Shown here piece after piece: positions 1-10,828 of a DNA stretch of 64,000 bases. A program made the translations under genes and the position numbers. Location: NCBI RefSeq assembly GCF_907164915.1, contig NC_061867.1, positions 23,970,308-24,034,307 on the forward strand. Reading direction: 5' to 3'. Positions within the stretch are counted from its first letter, which is position 1. The number at the start of each line of letters is the position of its first letter. This DNA comes from Impatiens glandulifera. Taxonomy: Eukaryota > Streptophyta > Magnoliopsida > Ericales > Balsaminaceae. The notes beneath the pieces are model-generated. The model saw only the letters and a list, made by a program, of their open reading frames with translations, searched no databases and was not told the origin of the DNA.

Positions 1-513
1 ATGACCAAGTCTTCATGCTTCTCTTCAACACACGGCTGAATTATTCTTCCTTTGACAACTTCTTCCTTTATTTTAGCAATCTCTTCTTTCCTTCTTTGAC
101 CTAGGATGCTTCTCATTATTGTGTGACACCGTTATCTTCTATTTTTGCACCGTTATTCCCTTTACACCCCCTTCACCCTACAAAAAAAAGACTTTGTTAA
201 AAACACAAAAAAAGCAATTTTATTTTTAATTATTCCTATTTATAAAGAACAATTCTAATTTAAAAAAGAAAATACTAACTAACTTATTCAAAAAATAAAA
301 TAAATTCTAATCGACAACTAATCTAACAACTAATTTAATTAAAAGAAAACTAAATCAATTATTTTCAAAAAACTCAATTGTTCTAAAAATAACCGTCTTT
401 AAAATAAATCGTGCAATGATCCCGTGAATGAATTCGAAAAAAAACTTGTATAGGCTCGGATTTATTAAAAGCATAAACTATAAAATTGGGGGTTAAAAAA
501 ATGAGTGTCTACA
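1..513 (-). repeat. Left (3') LTR of the Tat element, partial
   Basis: Bases 1-513 repeat 13646-14169 with a few short indels (for example extra ACTAATGTAACA-like sequence in the right copy near 13970). The inner end on this side is ...TGTCTACA at 506-513. The remaining ~1.6 kb of this LTR lies outside the window, so the left target-site duplication cannot be read. Confidence 0.9.
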
Positions 514-530
514 GAATGCCCCTCTTGGAC
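514..530 (-). other. Polypurine tract next to the Tat 3' LTR
   Basis: Read on the minus strand, the 17 bases directly before the 3' LTR contain AAGAGGGG (519-526), a purine run in the position where plus-strand DNA synthesis is primed in LTR retrotransposons. The match is by position and composition only. Confidence 0.55.
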
Positions 531-867
531 AAATTTTGTAGAAAATACTCGGTTTTAGAAAAATGCATGTCCAAGCTTGAAAATAGGCACTTCGTTTTGA
601 AAACACCCAACTTATAGTTTATTTCGGATCCTTTGAATGAAAAGAGAACAAACCTGACGAGTCTCTCGGGAGACCCGTGTAATTTACCCTTCATTCTTCA
701 AAGTCGGTTTATCATCCACTCGTGGACGATTCACCTTTGTTTAGAATATGTATCGCTCCTGGTTTATCAATCGTGTAGATCGAGCCTGATGGTTTCGACC
801 ATATTTCCACACACCTCACCTAGTCTTTAGATTGTACATGAGTACACATCTTGACTTAGTTTGCTGA

Positions 868-2062
868 TTGTATTTTTTTTAGCGAAATACTATTTAATCA
901 CAATTCTACTTAGTGATTATATACATTTGAGTGTCGCTGGTCAGTTTAGCGAAATACTTTTTAATCACAATTCTAATTAGTGATTATTTAAGTATCGCTG
1001 GTCAGTTTAGCGAAATACTTTTTAATCACAATTCTACTTAGTGATTATTATGAATCTAAGTATCGCTGGTCAATTTAGCGAAGTACTATTTAATCACCAT
1101 TCTGCTTAGTGATTATATAGATTTAAGTATCGCTGGTCAGTTTAGCGAATACTATTTAATCACAATTCTGCTTAGTGATTATATAGATTTAAGTGCTGCT
1201 GGTCAGTTTAGCGAAACACTTTTTAATCACAATTCTGCTTAGTGATTATATAGAATCTAAGTATCGCTGGTGAATTTAGCGAAATACTATTTAATCACAA
1301 TTCTGCTTAGTGATTATATAGGTTTAAGTGTCGCTAATCAGTTTAGCGAAACACTTTTTAATCACAATTCTACTTAGTGATTATATAGATTTGAGTATCG
1401 CTGGTCAGTTTAGCGAAAACTATTTAATCACAACTCTAATTAGTGATTATTATAGATTTAAAGTATCGCTGGTCAGTTTAGAGAAATACTATTTAATCAC
1501 AATTCTGCTTAGTGATTATATAGATTTAAGTACCGCTGGTCAGTTTAGCAAAACACTTTTTAATCACAATTCTGCTTAGTGATTATATGGATTTAAGTAT
1601 CGCTGGTCAATTTAGCGAAATACTATTTAATCACAATTCTGCTTAGTGATTATATAGATTTAAGTATTGCTGGTCAGTTTAGCGAATACTATTTAATCCC
1701 AATTCTGCTTAGTGATTATATAGATTTAAGTGCCGTTGGTCAGTTTAGCGAGACACTTTTTTAATCACAATTCTGCTTAGTGATTATATGGAGTTGAGTA
1801 ACGCTGGTCAGTCTAGTGAAATACTATTTAACCACAATTCTGCTTATTGATTATATAGATTTAAGTGTCGCTGGTCAGTTTAGAGAAACACTTTTTAATC
1901 ACAATTCTGCTTAGTGATTATATGGATTTGAGTATCGCTGGTCAGTTTAGCGAAATACTATTTAATCACAATTCTGCTTAGTGATTATATAGATTTAAGT
2001 GCCGCTGGTCAGTTTAGCGAAACACTTTTTAATCACAATTTTGCTTAGTGATTATAGTTCGA
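868..2062. repeat. Satellite-like tandem array, ~67-bp unit, ~17-18 copies
   Basis: A unit containing CACAATTCTGCTTAGTGATT, a TATAGATTTAAGT segment and CGCTGGTCAGTTTAGCGAAA is repeated head to tail about 17-18 times. Unit length varies between about 60 and 75 bp through small indels. Two alternating variants differ in ...GCGAAATACTATTTAATC versus ...GCGAAACACTTTTTAATC, which suggests a higher-order dimer in part of the array. Short ORFs within it are artefacts of the period. Confidence 0.9.
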
Positions 2063-3686
2063 AGTTAGACTTCCTTAATTTTCAAAGCACTAGCGTCTTC
2101 TTCAACGGTCTTGAAATACTTTCAAGAATCGGTTCCATACTTTCTTCCTTAGAGTGCGTCGAGAGGAAACCACATGTAATCGATGTTCTTCGAGATTCAT
2201 GCTGTCACTTTTGTTCGCTCGAATGCTTAATCTTTCAACCATGCGTCAGGAGGTTGTGTTTCGCTTCTCAAATTCGGAAGTCGGTGTGCTTAAGATTCTA
2301 TGGCCTTGGGCTCTTTTATACTCAGGGTATATTTAATAGAATCGGTACATTCTTTTTCTTGCATTGGCAATTTAGACAAGAGTCTAGATGAACAACAAAT
2401 GGTGATTTCAATATCTCAACCTCTACGAGTATTTTTCTATTTTATTCGGCCTCTTTTCTTTATGACCGGGGTATATCTGATAGATTCAAATACCTTGTTC
2501 TTGCTTAGCAATTAGATAGAATCTAAATGAACAACAGTATTGTATTTCATATCTCAACCAACACAGTCTTTGTTTAATTGATTTTACTTTTCTTGAGTTC
2601 TTAGATCTTTGGCACTTGACCTCCAATTGAGACGAGACATCACCTTTGTTGATGAGATGGTTCCGAGTTTGGGCATTCATCTTTTTATGAGCTCCCTCTT
2701 AAACATCAGTAGTTTAAGCTTTTGTCTAGGCTCGAGATAGATCCATTTGCAAAGCGCTTTACTCGGATTCCACTAATTACATTAGTTCGTCATGAGACAT
2801 CCATTGGGGAGAAATGTATTTTCCCGCATCCCTACTTATTTCTTGCACTCGCTCATCAGTTCGCTTGGCACTAGAAAAGTTTAGGGGTCTATCTTGTTTT
2901 TATCTTCCACAAATGCCCCTAGTTTCGACAAAGGGGTTTGATTGTTTTGGATAGATTTGTGATCCCAATTTCTCGTTGGCTTAACTCATTGGGGATGTAT
3001 TTTTTCCTAGCTCAAGATTTGGTTTGCTGGGAATTTGGGACCGTACTTATGAAAATTCGCCTATGTATTCTCATAAAAGGAGAAATCCGGTCCGAACGTA
3101 GTTCCGAAATTGTATCACGGATATATCGTGATTCCGCATTTCGTTGAGGAATTTTCTTAAGTTTCTGCTGGAGTTGCAATTGACTTAAGATGGGGAAATT
3201 TTCTTAAGTATCTGCTGGATTTGCAATTGACTTAAGCTGAAAATCTTTTGAGATCATAAGTCAAAGAGAAAAAATACTCTAGCTTTGGGCGTTATATTTT
3301 CTCAAGTGGGGCTCTGTGAGGATCTTGTGGTCATTTGTATTCTAATAAAAATGCCCCTAGTATTGACTAGGAGTTTGGTTTTTGAAAATGTTTAGGATCG
3401 GGCTTATACAAGTTACTTACGTATCCCATAGCTAGGGAAATTCGGGTCCAACGTAGTTCCATGCACATGCTTGTGAAAATGTTTGTTTGAATTCTTGTGA
3501 AAACGTTGAAATCCTAAGTTGAAGAGAAAAATACTTTAGCTTTGGACGTTATATTTTCTCAAGTGGGACTTTGTGATGATCTTATAGTCATTTTTATTTT
3601 AATAAAAATGCCCCTAGTATTGACTAGGAGTTTTTTGTTTAGGAGTCAACTCAAAGTGTGATTAACTCCCTTTTTAATGTATATGC

Positions 3687-4012
3687 AATGAATGTATGCG
3701 ATGTGATGTGAAATAAAATGTCTATCAACTTCTTTCGATAATTGATAGTAATGACTACACCCTGGAAGGGTTGCCTACGTACTCTCGAGAGAGATCAGGT
3801 CTCATGTAGTTCACAACTTGTGAAGTTATGAACTTTGATGTATGTAATGAGCAATGAATGCATGTTATGTGAAATGAAATGTATATCAACTTCTTTCGAT
3901 AATTGATAGTGGTGACCGCACCCTAGATGGGTTGCCTACGTACTCTCGAGAGAGATCAGGTCTGATGTAGTTCACAACTTATGAAGTTATGAACTTTGAT
4001 GTATGGGATTCA
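3687..4012. repeat. Two tandem copies of a ~165-bp unit
   Basis: The block running from ...GCAATGAATG through ATCAACTTCTTTCGATAATT, TTGCCTACGTACTCTCGAGA, and GTAGTTCACAACTT to GAAGTTATGAACTTTGATGT occurs twice in direct orientation with few differences. It lies next to the integrase stop, in the 3' region of the Tat element. Confidence 0.85.
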
Positions 4013-4023
4013 ACACGCATGCT

Positions 4024-5395
4024 TTAGATGAAGTATCTTTTGAGCATGTCGACATTGAAGGGTGTTGAGAGTTCTTCTCCATCCAAGGTGGTCAATCTCG
4101 TGGCGCCACCTGAAAAGACCTTCTTGACGAGGTAGGGTCCTTCCCATGGTGTTTGGAATTTCCCTCTAGGGTCTAGTATCCGTAAGTTCTTCTTTAGAAC
4201 TAAATCGCCTTCTTGAATGTTCCTAGGTTTTACCTTCTTGTTGAAAGCTCTGGTCATTCTTCTTTGGTATGCTTGCGTGTGACATAATGCGTTTAACCTC
4301 TTGTCTTCCATAAGGGCTAGCTGATTGTACCGTGACTTACACCAATCTTCCTCCACTACTTGTGTCTCGAGTAAAACTCTTAAAGTGGGAACTTCGATTT
4401 CGATAGGTTGCACTGCATCCATTCCGTAGACCAATGCAAATGGCGTTTCTCCCGTTGACGTTCGAATGGTTGTTCTATATCCCCATAAGGCGTATGGAAG
4501 CTTCTCGTGCCAATCCTTGTATGTCTGAGTCATCTTCTTGATGATAGTGATGATGTTCTTGTTCGTTGTCTCTACTGCGCCGTTCGTTTGAGGACGATAA
4601 GGTGAGGATTTGTGGTGTTCAATCATGTATTCATCTAGTACTTTGAGTACTTCTCCCTGGAAGTGTCCACCATTGTCTGAGATCAAAGCATGAGGAACTC
4701 CATAACGTGAAATGATGTTTTTTCGTATGAACTTGGCAACATGTGATGACTTGAGAAACTTATATGATTGAGCTTCGACCCACTTATTGAAATAATCGAT
4801 AGCTACCAGGATGAATTCGTTTTCCGTTTGAAGCATGAGGATAAATTTTCCCGATGATATCTATTCCCCGTGTCGAGAATGGCCATGGTGAAGTCATGTT
4901 GTAAAGTAGAGATGCTGGGGTGTGCTTCAAGTTCGCGTAAGCTTGACATTGATGACACTTCTTAACATATTCTACACATTCTTGTTCCAAGTTCTGTCAG
5001 TAATAGCCAAAGCAAAGGATCTTCTTAGCGAGTGCTGATCCGTTCATGTGTGGGCCACATGTTCCTGCATGTACTTCCTCAATGATCTGTGATGCTTGAG
5101 GTTGGTCGATGCATAACATGTTCTGACCGTCAAAGGAGAGTCGATATAGCTTTCCTGCGAGTAGCACATAGTTGGTTGTGTATTGGCGTAGAGCTCTCAT
5201 CTGTTTCTTTTGGAAGTGTGAAGGATACTCTCCATGCTCAACGTACTTATGTAGAGGTTCGAACCAAGTTTTGGGCGCCACTTTAGTGTTGGCAATCGTC
5301 CTCTTCTCGAAGTCTCGTTTCTGTTTCTGACGAATCTTCAAAGACTTGATTTTGATTCCTTCCGGGATTTGTGTCATGGCTGTTAATGTGGCCAA
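4024..5395 (-). pseudogene. Tat element integrase (broken)
   Basis: Integrase inserts retroelement cDNA into chromosomal DNA. On the minus strand, 5395-4997 carries the N-terminal part, with the histidine and a CGPHMNG segment ending near LCFGYY. 4990-4784 continues with the CHQCQ zinc-binding cysteines. 4836-4024 carries the catalytic core and tail. Core acidic residues are visible in AIDYFNKW, in SDNGGHF and in NGAVETTNK. The C-terminal GPY/F-like module reads WEGPYLVKKVF. The three pieces lie in different frames: a stop falls after FGYY and a frameshift lies near 4800, so no intact enzyme is made. The frame that includes the core is open for 270 codons to its natural stop at 4024. Confidence 0.9.
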
Positions 5396-5560
5396 AACGT
5401 TTGCAAATCGATTCTGACTTCTCGGAGCATGTGTGAATGTTACATGTTCAAACTTTTCTATTAGAGTCGATAAGTGTTGATGGTAGGGTTTGAGGTTGTC
5501 CCCTTTGACTTGCTATTCACCATTAGCTTATGAAATGACTAAGTTTGAGTCTCCTACTAC

Positions 5561-5911
5561 TTATAGACGTCTCGCTCCTTTTTCATGAGCAATCTTCAAG
5601 CCAGAGATGCACGCTTCATACTTTGCCTCATTGTTAGTCACTTGATATTCAAGCTTGACTGAGATTGGGTTGTATGTTCCCATAAGATCGATGAGTAGTA
5701 TCCCGATGCCATAACCTTGTTTTCCTGAAGCTCCATCGAATAATAGCTTCCATGTTGCAGGGTTCATAGTCATCACTTCGTCGTCTGGGAATGCTAACTC
5801 CTCTTCGTCTTCAACTTCGATTGGTTGTCTGCGAGAAAATCTGCTACAACGCTCCCCTTGATATATTTCTGAATTATGTACACGATGTCGTACTCTGATA
5901 TCATCATCCAC
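5561..5911 (-). pseudogene. Second (archaeal-like) RNase H module of the Tat element
   Basis: The minus-strand segment contains WKLLFDGASG and, later, NNEAKYEACISGL, the first and second acidic motifs of an RNase H fold. It lies downstream of the usual RT-RNase H and upstream of integrase. An additional RNase H at this place is a known trait of the Tat lineage. It ends in a stop at 5561 just after GARRL; the rest of the domain toward 5396 is interrupted by further stops. Confidence 0.8.
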
Positions 5912-5975
5912 TTAGCTAACCTCGGAGACAAAAGCGTTTTCTGGAATAAATGACGAATTGGATCGAGTCTTGATA

Positions 5976-6257
5976 CTAACTTGAATGGTGGGCGTGCATA
6001 TAATGCCTTAGCCTCTTAGTGACCCAAGCTAGAGCCCAACACACCTTTTCTACTGGCGAGTAATTAAGTTCGTAGCCTGTCATGCGCTTGCTTATGTAGT
6101 AGACTGCGACTTCCATCTTTTCCTTGTTTTCTTGGGCTAGTAGACTACCCATTGCGATTTCTGTGACTGTTAAGTATAGGATTAACGGTACGCCTGGTCT
6201 TGGCGGCATTAGAATGGGAGGATTCTTGATGTATCCCTTTATCTTCTCGAATGCGTT
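5976..6257 (-). pseudogene. RNase H domain attached to Tat RT (broken)
   Basis: The minus-strand reading at 6209-5976 includes LILYLTVTEIAMGSLLAQE, YYISKRMTGYELNYSPVEK and ALAWVTKRLRHYMHAHH, matching the 'YYIS+...E..Y...EK..LA...A..+LR.Y' pattern of gypsy RNase H. A stop (after NERFVWDYAC at 6258) separates it from RT, where the family normally has FVWDEACQ..F. After 5976 the frame is lost. Confidence 0.85.
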
Positions 6258-7080
6258 CTAACAAGCATAATCCCAAACGAATCTTTCATTTTTCCTTAAA
6301 AGTTTAAACAAAGGATCACATGTCATAGTCAACTTGTTTATGAATCGACTTATATACTGGATCTTTCCTAGAAAGCCTCGCACTTCTTTCTCGCTTCGTG
6401 GAGGTGGCATTGCCGTGATCGCTTCTATCATGCTCGGATCAACCTCAATTCCTGTTTGCATGATTAAGAAGCCTAACATCTTTCCTACTATCACTCCAAA
6501 TGTGCACTTCTTCAGGTTGAGCCTATGTTGGAACTTCCTGATGCGTTGTAAGAATTTGTCAAGATTTTGGATGTTCCCTTCTCGATCATTTGATTTGATA
6601 ATCATATCATCGACATAAACTTCTACCTCCTTGTGGATCATATCGTGAAGAATCATCGTGGCAGCTCGTTGATACGTTGCTCCTGCGTTCTTCAGCCCGA
6701 AAGGCATGACTTGATAACAAAATGTTCCGACTTCTGTGATGAACGTTGTCTTTTCCTTGTCTTCAGGAGCCATCAGTACTTGGTTGTAACCTGTGAATCC
6801 GTCCATGAATGATAGGAGTTGATGGCATGTTGCATGATCCACTAACACGTCGATGTGTGGTAGTGGAAAGTTGTCTTTAGGGCTTGCTTTGTTGAGATCC
6901 CGATAGTCTATACACACTCGAATCTTTCCATCTTTCTTTGCGACTGGGACTACATTGGCGATCCATTATGGGTAATCTACCACTTCGAGGAATCCTGCGT
7001 CGAGCTGTTTCTGAACTTCCTCTTTGATCTTGACCACGATGTCTACTTTCATTCATCGGAGCTTCTACTTCACCGGTTTC
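6258..7080 (-). pseudogene. Tat element reverse transcriptase (broken)
   Basis: Reverse transcriptase copies element RNA into DNA. The main open piece (6917-6258, 219 codons) begins at CIDYRDLNKASPKDNFPLPH, continues through FMDGFTGYNQVLM, FCYQVMPFGLKNAGATYQR and the catalytic YVDDM, and ends in the connection region. The upstream RT segment (7080-6918) is recognisable (LDAGFLEVVDYP, PVAKKDGKIRV) but contains stops. Catalytic aspartates are present; the breaks are upstream and at the RNase H boundary. Confidence 0.92.
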
Positions 7081-7965
7081 ACGTCTTCATAAACTGGTAT
7101 GCGGTGTTGGATGATTTCTGGATCAATGCTTGACATATCTTTATAAGACCATGCAAAAACGTCTTTGTTTTCTTTTAAAAGTTTAGTTAGATTTTCCCGT
7201 TCTAAATCATTTAAACTTTTTCCGATTAAAACAATCTGAGGATGTTCTTCTATGTTAAGATTTATTTCAATTGTTTCTTTTGCAGTGAAAAAATTCTCCT
7301 CTTGTTTATCTAAATATTGCCTCATCTCATAGGTCATTTCCGATTTAAATGTTTCATCGGAAGGCATATAATCAAAAGTTTCTTCTTCATTGTTAAAATC
7401 ATTGTTCAAAGTGCCCACAAACTTAGAGTTACTAAAATAATGATCTGTATGTGAATGATTTAGAAATGATAGATTTTAAGTTCGAATTGTTTTTAGCGAA
7501 TGCATGTTTCGTCAAGTACGGATCTTCCTCCTCGTTATCCATGATGTCTTCACTATCAGAATCCGTGTGGATCAACTCTTCTGGCTTGAATGGCTCAGAA
7601 AGTCTTGTGTATGCGTCGTCTTCAGAGTTGTTCCTTGATCCTGGCTCGCATTCACGGAAGAGTTCGTGCATTCCTTCCAGTAAGTCCTGCCAATCATCTG
7701 GTTCCCCCTTAACCACGAAAGAAAAAAGGGTTTGAGTAAGAAGGCAATCAGAAAAGATTTCCAATCCTGGAAATCGACGTTTGGAGGTTGGGTGTATGAA
7801 CGGTTCTGGGAATTGGAAGTAAGGAAGAGTTTCTCCTTGTTTTACGAATTGGCCATTCAAGGTAGGTGGGATTGGAATATAAGTGCCAACTATTTTACCT
7901 TTGCTTTCCTCATGGAGCCCGGATGGCTCGTAACCCATACCACGACGATTCACATTTCCTACCAT
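7065..7965 (-). pseudogene. Protease-RT linker region of the Tat element
   Basis: Two minus-strand open pieces, 7965-7432 and 7418-7065, separate protease from RT. The first begins NVNRRGMGYEP and is rich in Asp/Glu/Ser near its end. The second is acidic and ends with DVFAWSYKDM, PEIIQHRIPV and KPVK, the segment that normally precedes RT in gypsy elements (FAW..DM.GID..I..H+L). Ogre elements carry an intron near this place; I cannot identify convincing splice sites here. The two pieces are separated by a stop close to 7430. Confidence 0.7.
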
Positions 7966-8640
7966 CTACACTAAACCTGGTATTCCTGAAGCTTGTGGAC
8001 CTAAACCAAAACCCGGAAAATAATTCATCTTGTTCATCAAATTCAACACTAACAGAGAGAAATAATCAAACACCGGTATCATGTACGGATCGTTACCTTT
8101 CTCTGATATCATACCCACAGTAAAGTCGTTGAGGTGAACCTCTTCAGACGTAGCATGTGCTGAGCTAGTTCCTACAGTAATATACGACTCACCATTTATC
8201 GTGATCAGTTTTCCTTGCGATACAAATCGAACCTTCTGATGCAGGGTTGACGCTACTGCCTTCATCTGATGTAACCACGGTCGACCTAGAATGATATTAT
8301 ATGACGGCTTCATATCGATGATGACAAATTCTACTTCAGATGATACTCCTTCTATTTTCACGATTGTTTTGAAGCTACCCATAATTTCTTTCTTCGCGCT
8401 ATCAAAACCGCGAACACATAAGTCTGAAGGTACAACACTTTCTCTCTGGACACCGATCTTCTCTAATGTTCTCCACGGACAAATATTCAAGGCTAACCCA
8501 TTATCAACTAAAGCCATCGGAACAGATTTCCCTTCCATGCTCACAAAAATGTATAACGCTTTAGAATGATCTGCACCGTATGAAGGCAAATCTGAATCAG
8601 CAAAGGCTATCTTTGGTTTTGTTACTACCCCACATACCAT
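7966..8640 (-). pseudogene. Tat aspartic protease region
   Basis: The protease releases mature proteins from the gag-pol polyprotein. The minus-strand frame (224 codons) contains KSVPMALVDNGLALNICP, where DNG replaces the usual DTG/DSG. DNG is common in the Tat lineage and is not in itself evidence of decay. A later IILGRPWLHQMKA matches the hydrophobic-Gly ILGRPWL motif. The C-terminal stretch FPGFGLGPQASGIPGL is glycine-rich, as in Tat/Ogre. It ends in a stop at 7966 and is one frame off the upstream piece (8975-8625). Confidence 0.85.
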
Positions 8641-9416
8641 TCCAACAAGCTGTTCTGGGAAGTATTCACTGAGATGCTAGCTTGGGAAAGCTCGTTTAGT
8701 ACAGCCTGTCGGTGCTCAATAGAATACATCAAAAGTTCCCACATTGACACATTGGCATTTGTTTTCTTTAGTTGGGTGAGGAGAGCGTCGCCAGCATTCT
8801 GAGCGCGTGGAACATCAGCTTCTTTACCCTTTTCTTTGTTAGTTTCAGTTTGCTTCTCCGAAGGCGTTCTTTTCATGAATGTGGGCTGGTAGTCGGTGCC
8901 TCCTCGTGTCGCATGTACCTCAGTTTCATTGGGCATGACATCTTCATCTATCTTCCAAAAATCATTCGGATTCACAACAACTTCACATTCTTCAGTTTGA
9001 GACCACCAATCGTTTGCAGATTCAACATTTGCTTATAATGGCTTACATTTCCACTAGTGATTCAGGATGTTCTCATCAGCTTTGGCCAATTCGTCTTCCC
9101 ACCAGTTGTCTTGGTTAGATTCTTCGAAATCATCAAAATCAGAAGTGGCAATCATCCAAATATCATCCTCCAATCGGCAAGGGGAGTCTAACATCCTCTC
9201 TATCTTTGCGTCTAACTCTACAAGGTTGACATTGTGCTCTGGCAAAGGGTTGGACTTAACTTGGGGTCCCGGGATAGTTCCATCATCGATAAGATCCTGA
9301 ATCTTATGTTTGATGGAGAAACATAAGTCAGTAGAGTGTCCTTTCGCTTGGTGGTATTTACACCACTCATTGGTATGTCTTCCCATTATTTCTCTCCCGG
9401 GTTGAGGGGTCAACAC
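8625..9416 (-). pseudogene. Gag C-terminus and gag-protease linker of the Tat element
   Basis: On the minus strand, 9416-9054 contains EWCKYHQAKGHSTDLCFSIK, the C..H...GH.T..C zinc-binding variant found in Tat-type gag. It is followed by an acidic stretch (DDFEESNQDNWWEDEL). 8975-8625 contains a Lys/Glu-rich stretch and ANVSMWELLMYSIEHRQAVL, which precedes protease in this lineage. The same SIW/MWE..MYS.EH motif recurs in the second Tat fragment at 28.8 kb. Frameshifts separate the pieces. Confidence 0.8.
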
Positions 9417-10828
9417 TTGGATGTCGACATTCCCATATCAACGAATGTCCTGCGAGGAGGCTTAGTACTACTAGTTCCCGTTTCAAGTGGTGTGTGAACC
9501 TGTCTTGGTGGAAACATTTGTTTTTGGGGAAATGATTGTTTTGAGGGACGCGCTGCTCCATCATTCTTTTCCTCCCAGATGTTGGCAACATGGCTAATTT
9601 CTGCCTTCTTCCGTGGATTATACCTGGGGGGCGCTGCGTATGGCTTTTTTCCTTCTTCGGCTTCCTTTCTAAGAGCATCATCATACCCCTCACCAGCACT
9701 AGTTAAGTCTTCCAAGAAGCGGTATTTTGCACCTGACAGTTTCTTTGTATACTGTACGTTCATATTAACGTAAAGCATGTCGACTTGGGCCTGCTCACTA
9801 GGTAGTTCATCTAATTCAGAGGCGACTTCTTTCCATCTATTCGGGTAGCTTTCAAAAGTTTCGTTTGCCCCTTGGAGGATCTGACGTAGCTTCCGCTCAG
9901 GTTTATCAACCTTGACAAACATAGCGAACCGACTAATGAATGCCTTGGCCAATTCCTTTATGGTCTGGTATTTTGCAATATTCTGGCGTGTATGCCACTC
10001 TAGAGCTGTATCCGCCAAGTATCTAGGAAATAATTGAGTCATCGTGATTTCTCCTAGATTGTGTGGTATCATATTCAAGACATATTCGTTCATGAAGGTC
10101 GCAGGATCCTTCTTTCCTGAGTATTTTGGGAGATCTGACAATTTCAGTCCGAGAGGTATGGAAGCGTTTTTCGCAGCTTCCATACTATACCTCCAAGATT
10201 CCATGGCCCTAGAGGTCCCTCTAGCAGTTGGTTCACTTAGCTTCTTCAGGATTTCAGTTTGTATCTTCTTCATGTTGTTCATTTCCTCTATTTGGTTGAG
10301 AATAACATCAGATATTGAACTATTTTGTCCATCAATGGACCGAGGTGCCAAATTATCTCTTCTCATTTTTGCACCAGCTCTTGCTCTTTCGTTGACCTCT
10401 TTAAACTCAGCGTCACGCTCTTCTATTAGCGCCTTTCCTTTATTGATCTGGGTGATCCATGCTAACTGTCTATTTGCATCCGCCTTAGCTTCTTCATCAG
10501 AGTCATACCATTCTTCTGCCTTCACTCCTTCATCATTCTCAGGATTTTGAACAGTTGGTTTAGAGGAATTCAGATTAGAGGGATGGGGTCGTGGATCATT
10601 AGGAGGAACCATCGCTTCTACTTGTGCCATTAGAAGTGTTATCTTGTGTTCTAAAGCTTTCAAATCATCTTTGGTTGCCATAGATTCTGCTTGGATGCTA
10701 GTAAAGTGACTTGTCCTTCGTCCTGGTGTGGGTTGCTCCTCCGAATCAGACATAGCTCTTGCGTAACGTCCGGTAACTGGGTCACGTACAGAGTAACGAC
10801 CTGTGATTGGATCACGCGAGGTTGCCAT
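9410..10828 (-). CDS. Tat element gag (472 codons, C-terminus frameshifted)
   Basis: Gag forms the virus-like particle of the retrotransposon. The start is the first ATG after the leader. Residues 1-25 contain two similar DPxTGRY repeats (RDPITGRYSVRDPVTGRYAR). A predicted coiled stretch follows around residues 50-75 (KDDLKALEHKITLLMAQ). The retrotransposon gag core lies around residues 230-360, with PKYSGKKDPATFMNEY, FPRYLADTALEWH, FISRFA and FESYPNRWKEVASEL. The zinc-binding tail is not in this frame: near 9416 the reading moves to the piece that ends at 9054. This is the longest uninterrupted frame of the element. The 168-codon plus-strand ORF inside it is a shadow. Confidence 0.88.
   Translation of the reverse strand: MATSRDPITGRYSVRDPVTGRYARAMSDSEEQPTPGRRTSHFTSIQAESMATKDDLKALEHKITLLMAQVEAMVPPNDPRPHPSNLNSSKPTVQNPENDEGVKAEEWYDSDEEAKADANRQLAWITQINKGKALIEERDAEFKEVNERARAGAKMRRDNLAPRSIDGQNSSISDVILNQIEEMNNMKKIQTEILKKLSEPTARGTSRAMESWRYSMEAAKNASIPLGLKLSDLPKYSGKKDPATFMNEYVLNMIPHNLGEITMTQLFPRYLADTALEWHTRQNIAKYQTIKELAKAFISRFAMFVKVDKPERKLRQILQGANETFESYPNRWKEVASELDELPSEQAQVDMLYVNMNVQYTKKLSGAKYRFLEDLTSAGEGYDDALRKEAEEGKKPYAAPPRYNPRKKAEISHVANIWEEKNDGAARPSKQSFPQKQMFPPRQVHTPLETGTSSTKPPRRTFVDMGMSTSKC

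Larger units (their letters stand above)
514..4023 (-). other. Long non-coding 3' region of the Tat element
   Basis: About 3.5 kb lie between the integrase stop and the 3' LTR. No credible ORF is present. The region is built from repeats: the ~67-bp array at 868-2062, a diverged pair of ~180-bp units (about 2300-2420 and 2455-2560, both containing ATGAACAACA-like and ATCTCAACC segments), a ~60-bp pair at 3146-3240, a repeated TGCCCCTAGTATTGACTAGGAG block (about 3348 and 3608, with a weaker copy near 2908), and a ~165-bp pair at about 3687-4010. Long repeat-bearing 3' regions are typical of Tat/Ogre elements. Confidence 0.75.

Noticed and set aside
1328..2391. Plus-strand ORFs with repeated LISLAKHFLITILLSDY words
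   Set aside because: They are readings through the ~67-bp tandem array; the repeats break frame and the copies carry stops.
10044..10550. 168-codon plus-strand ORF
   Set aside because: It lies entirely antisense to the Tat gag frame, and its Ser/Phe/Leu-rich translation has no domain; it is a shadow.
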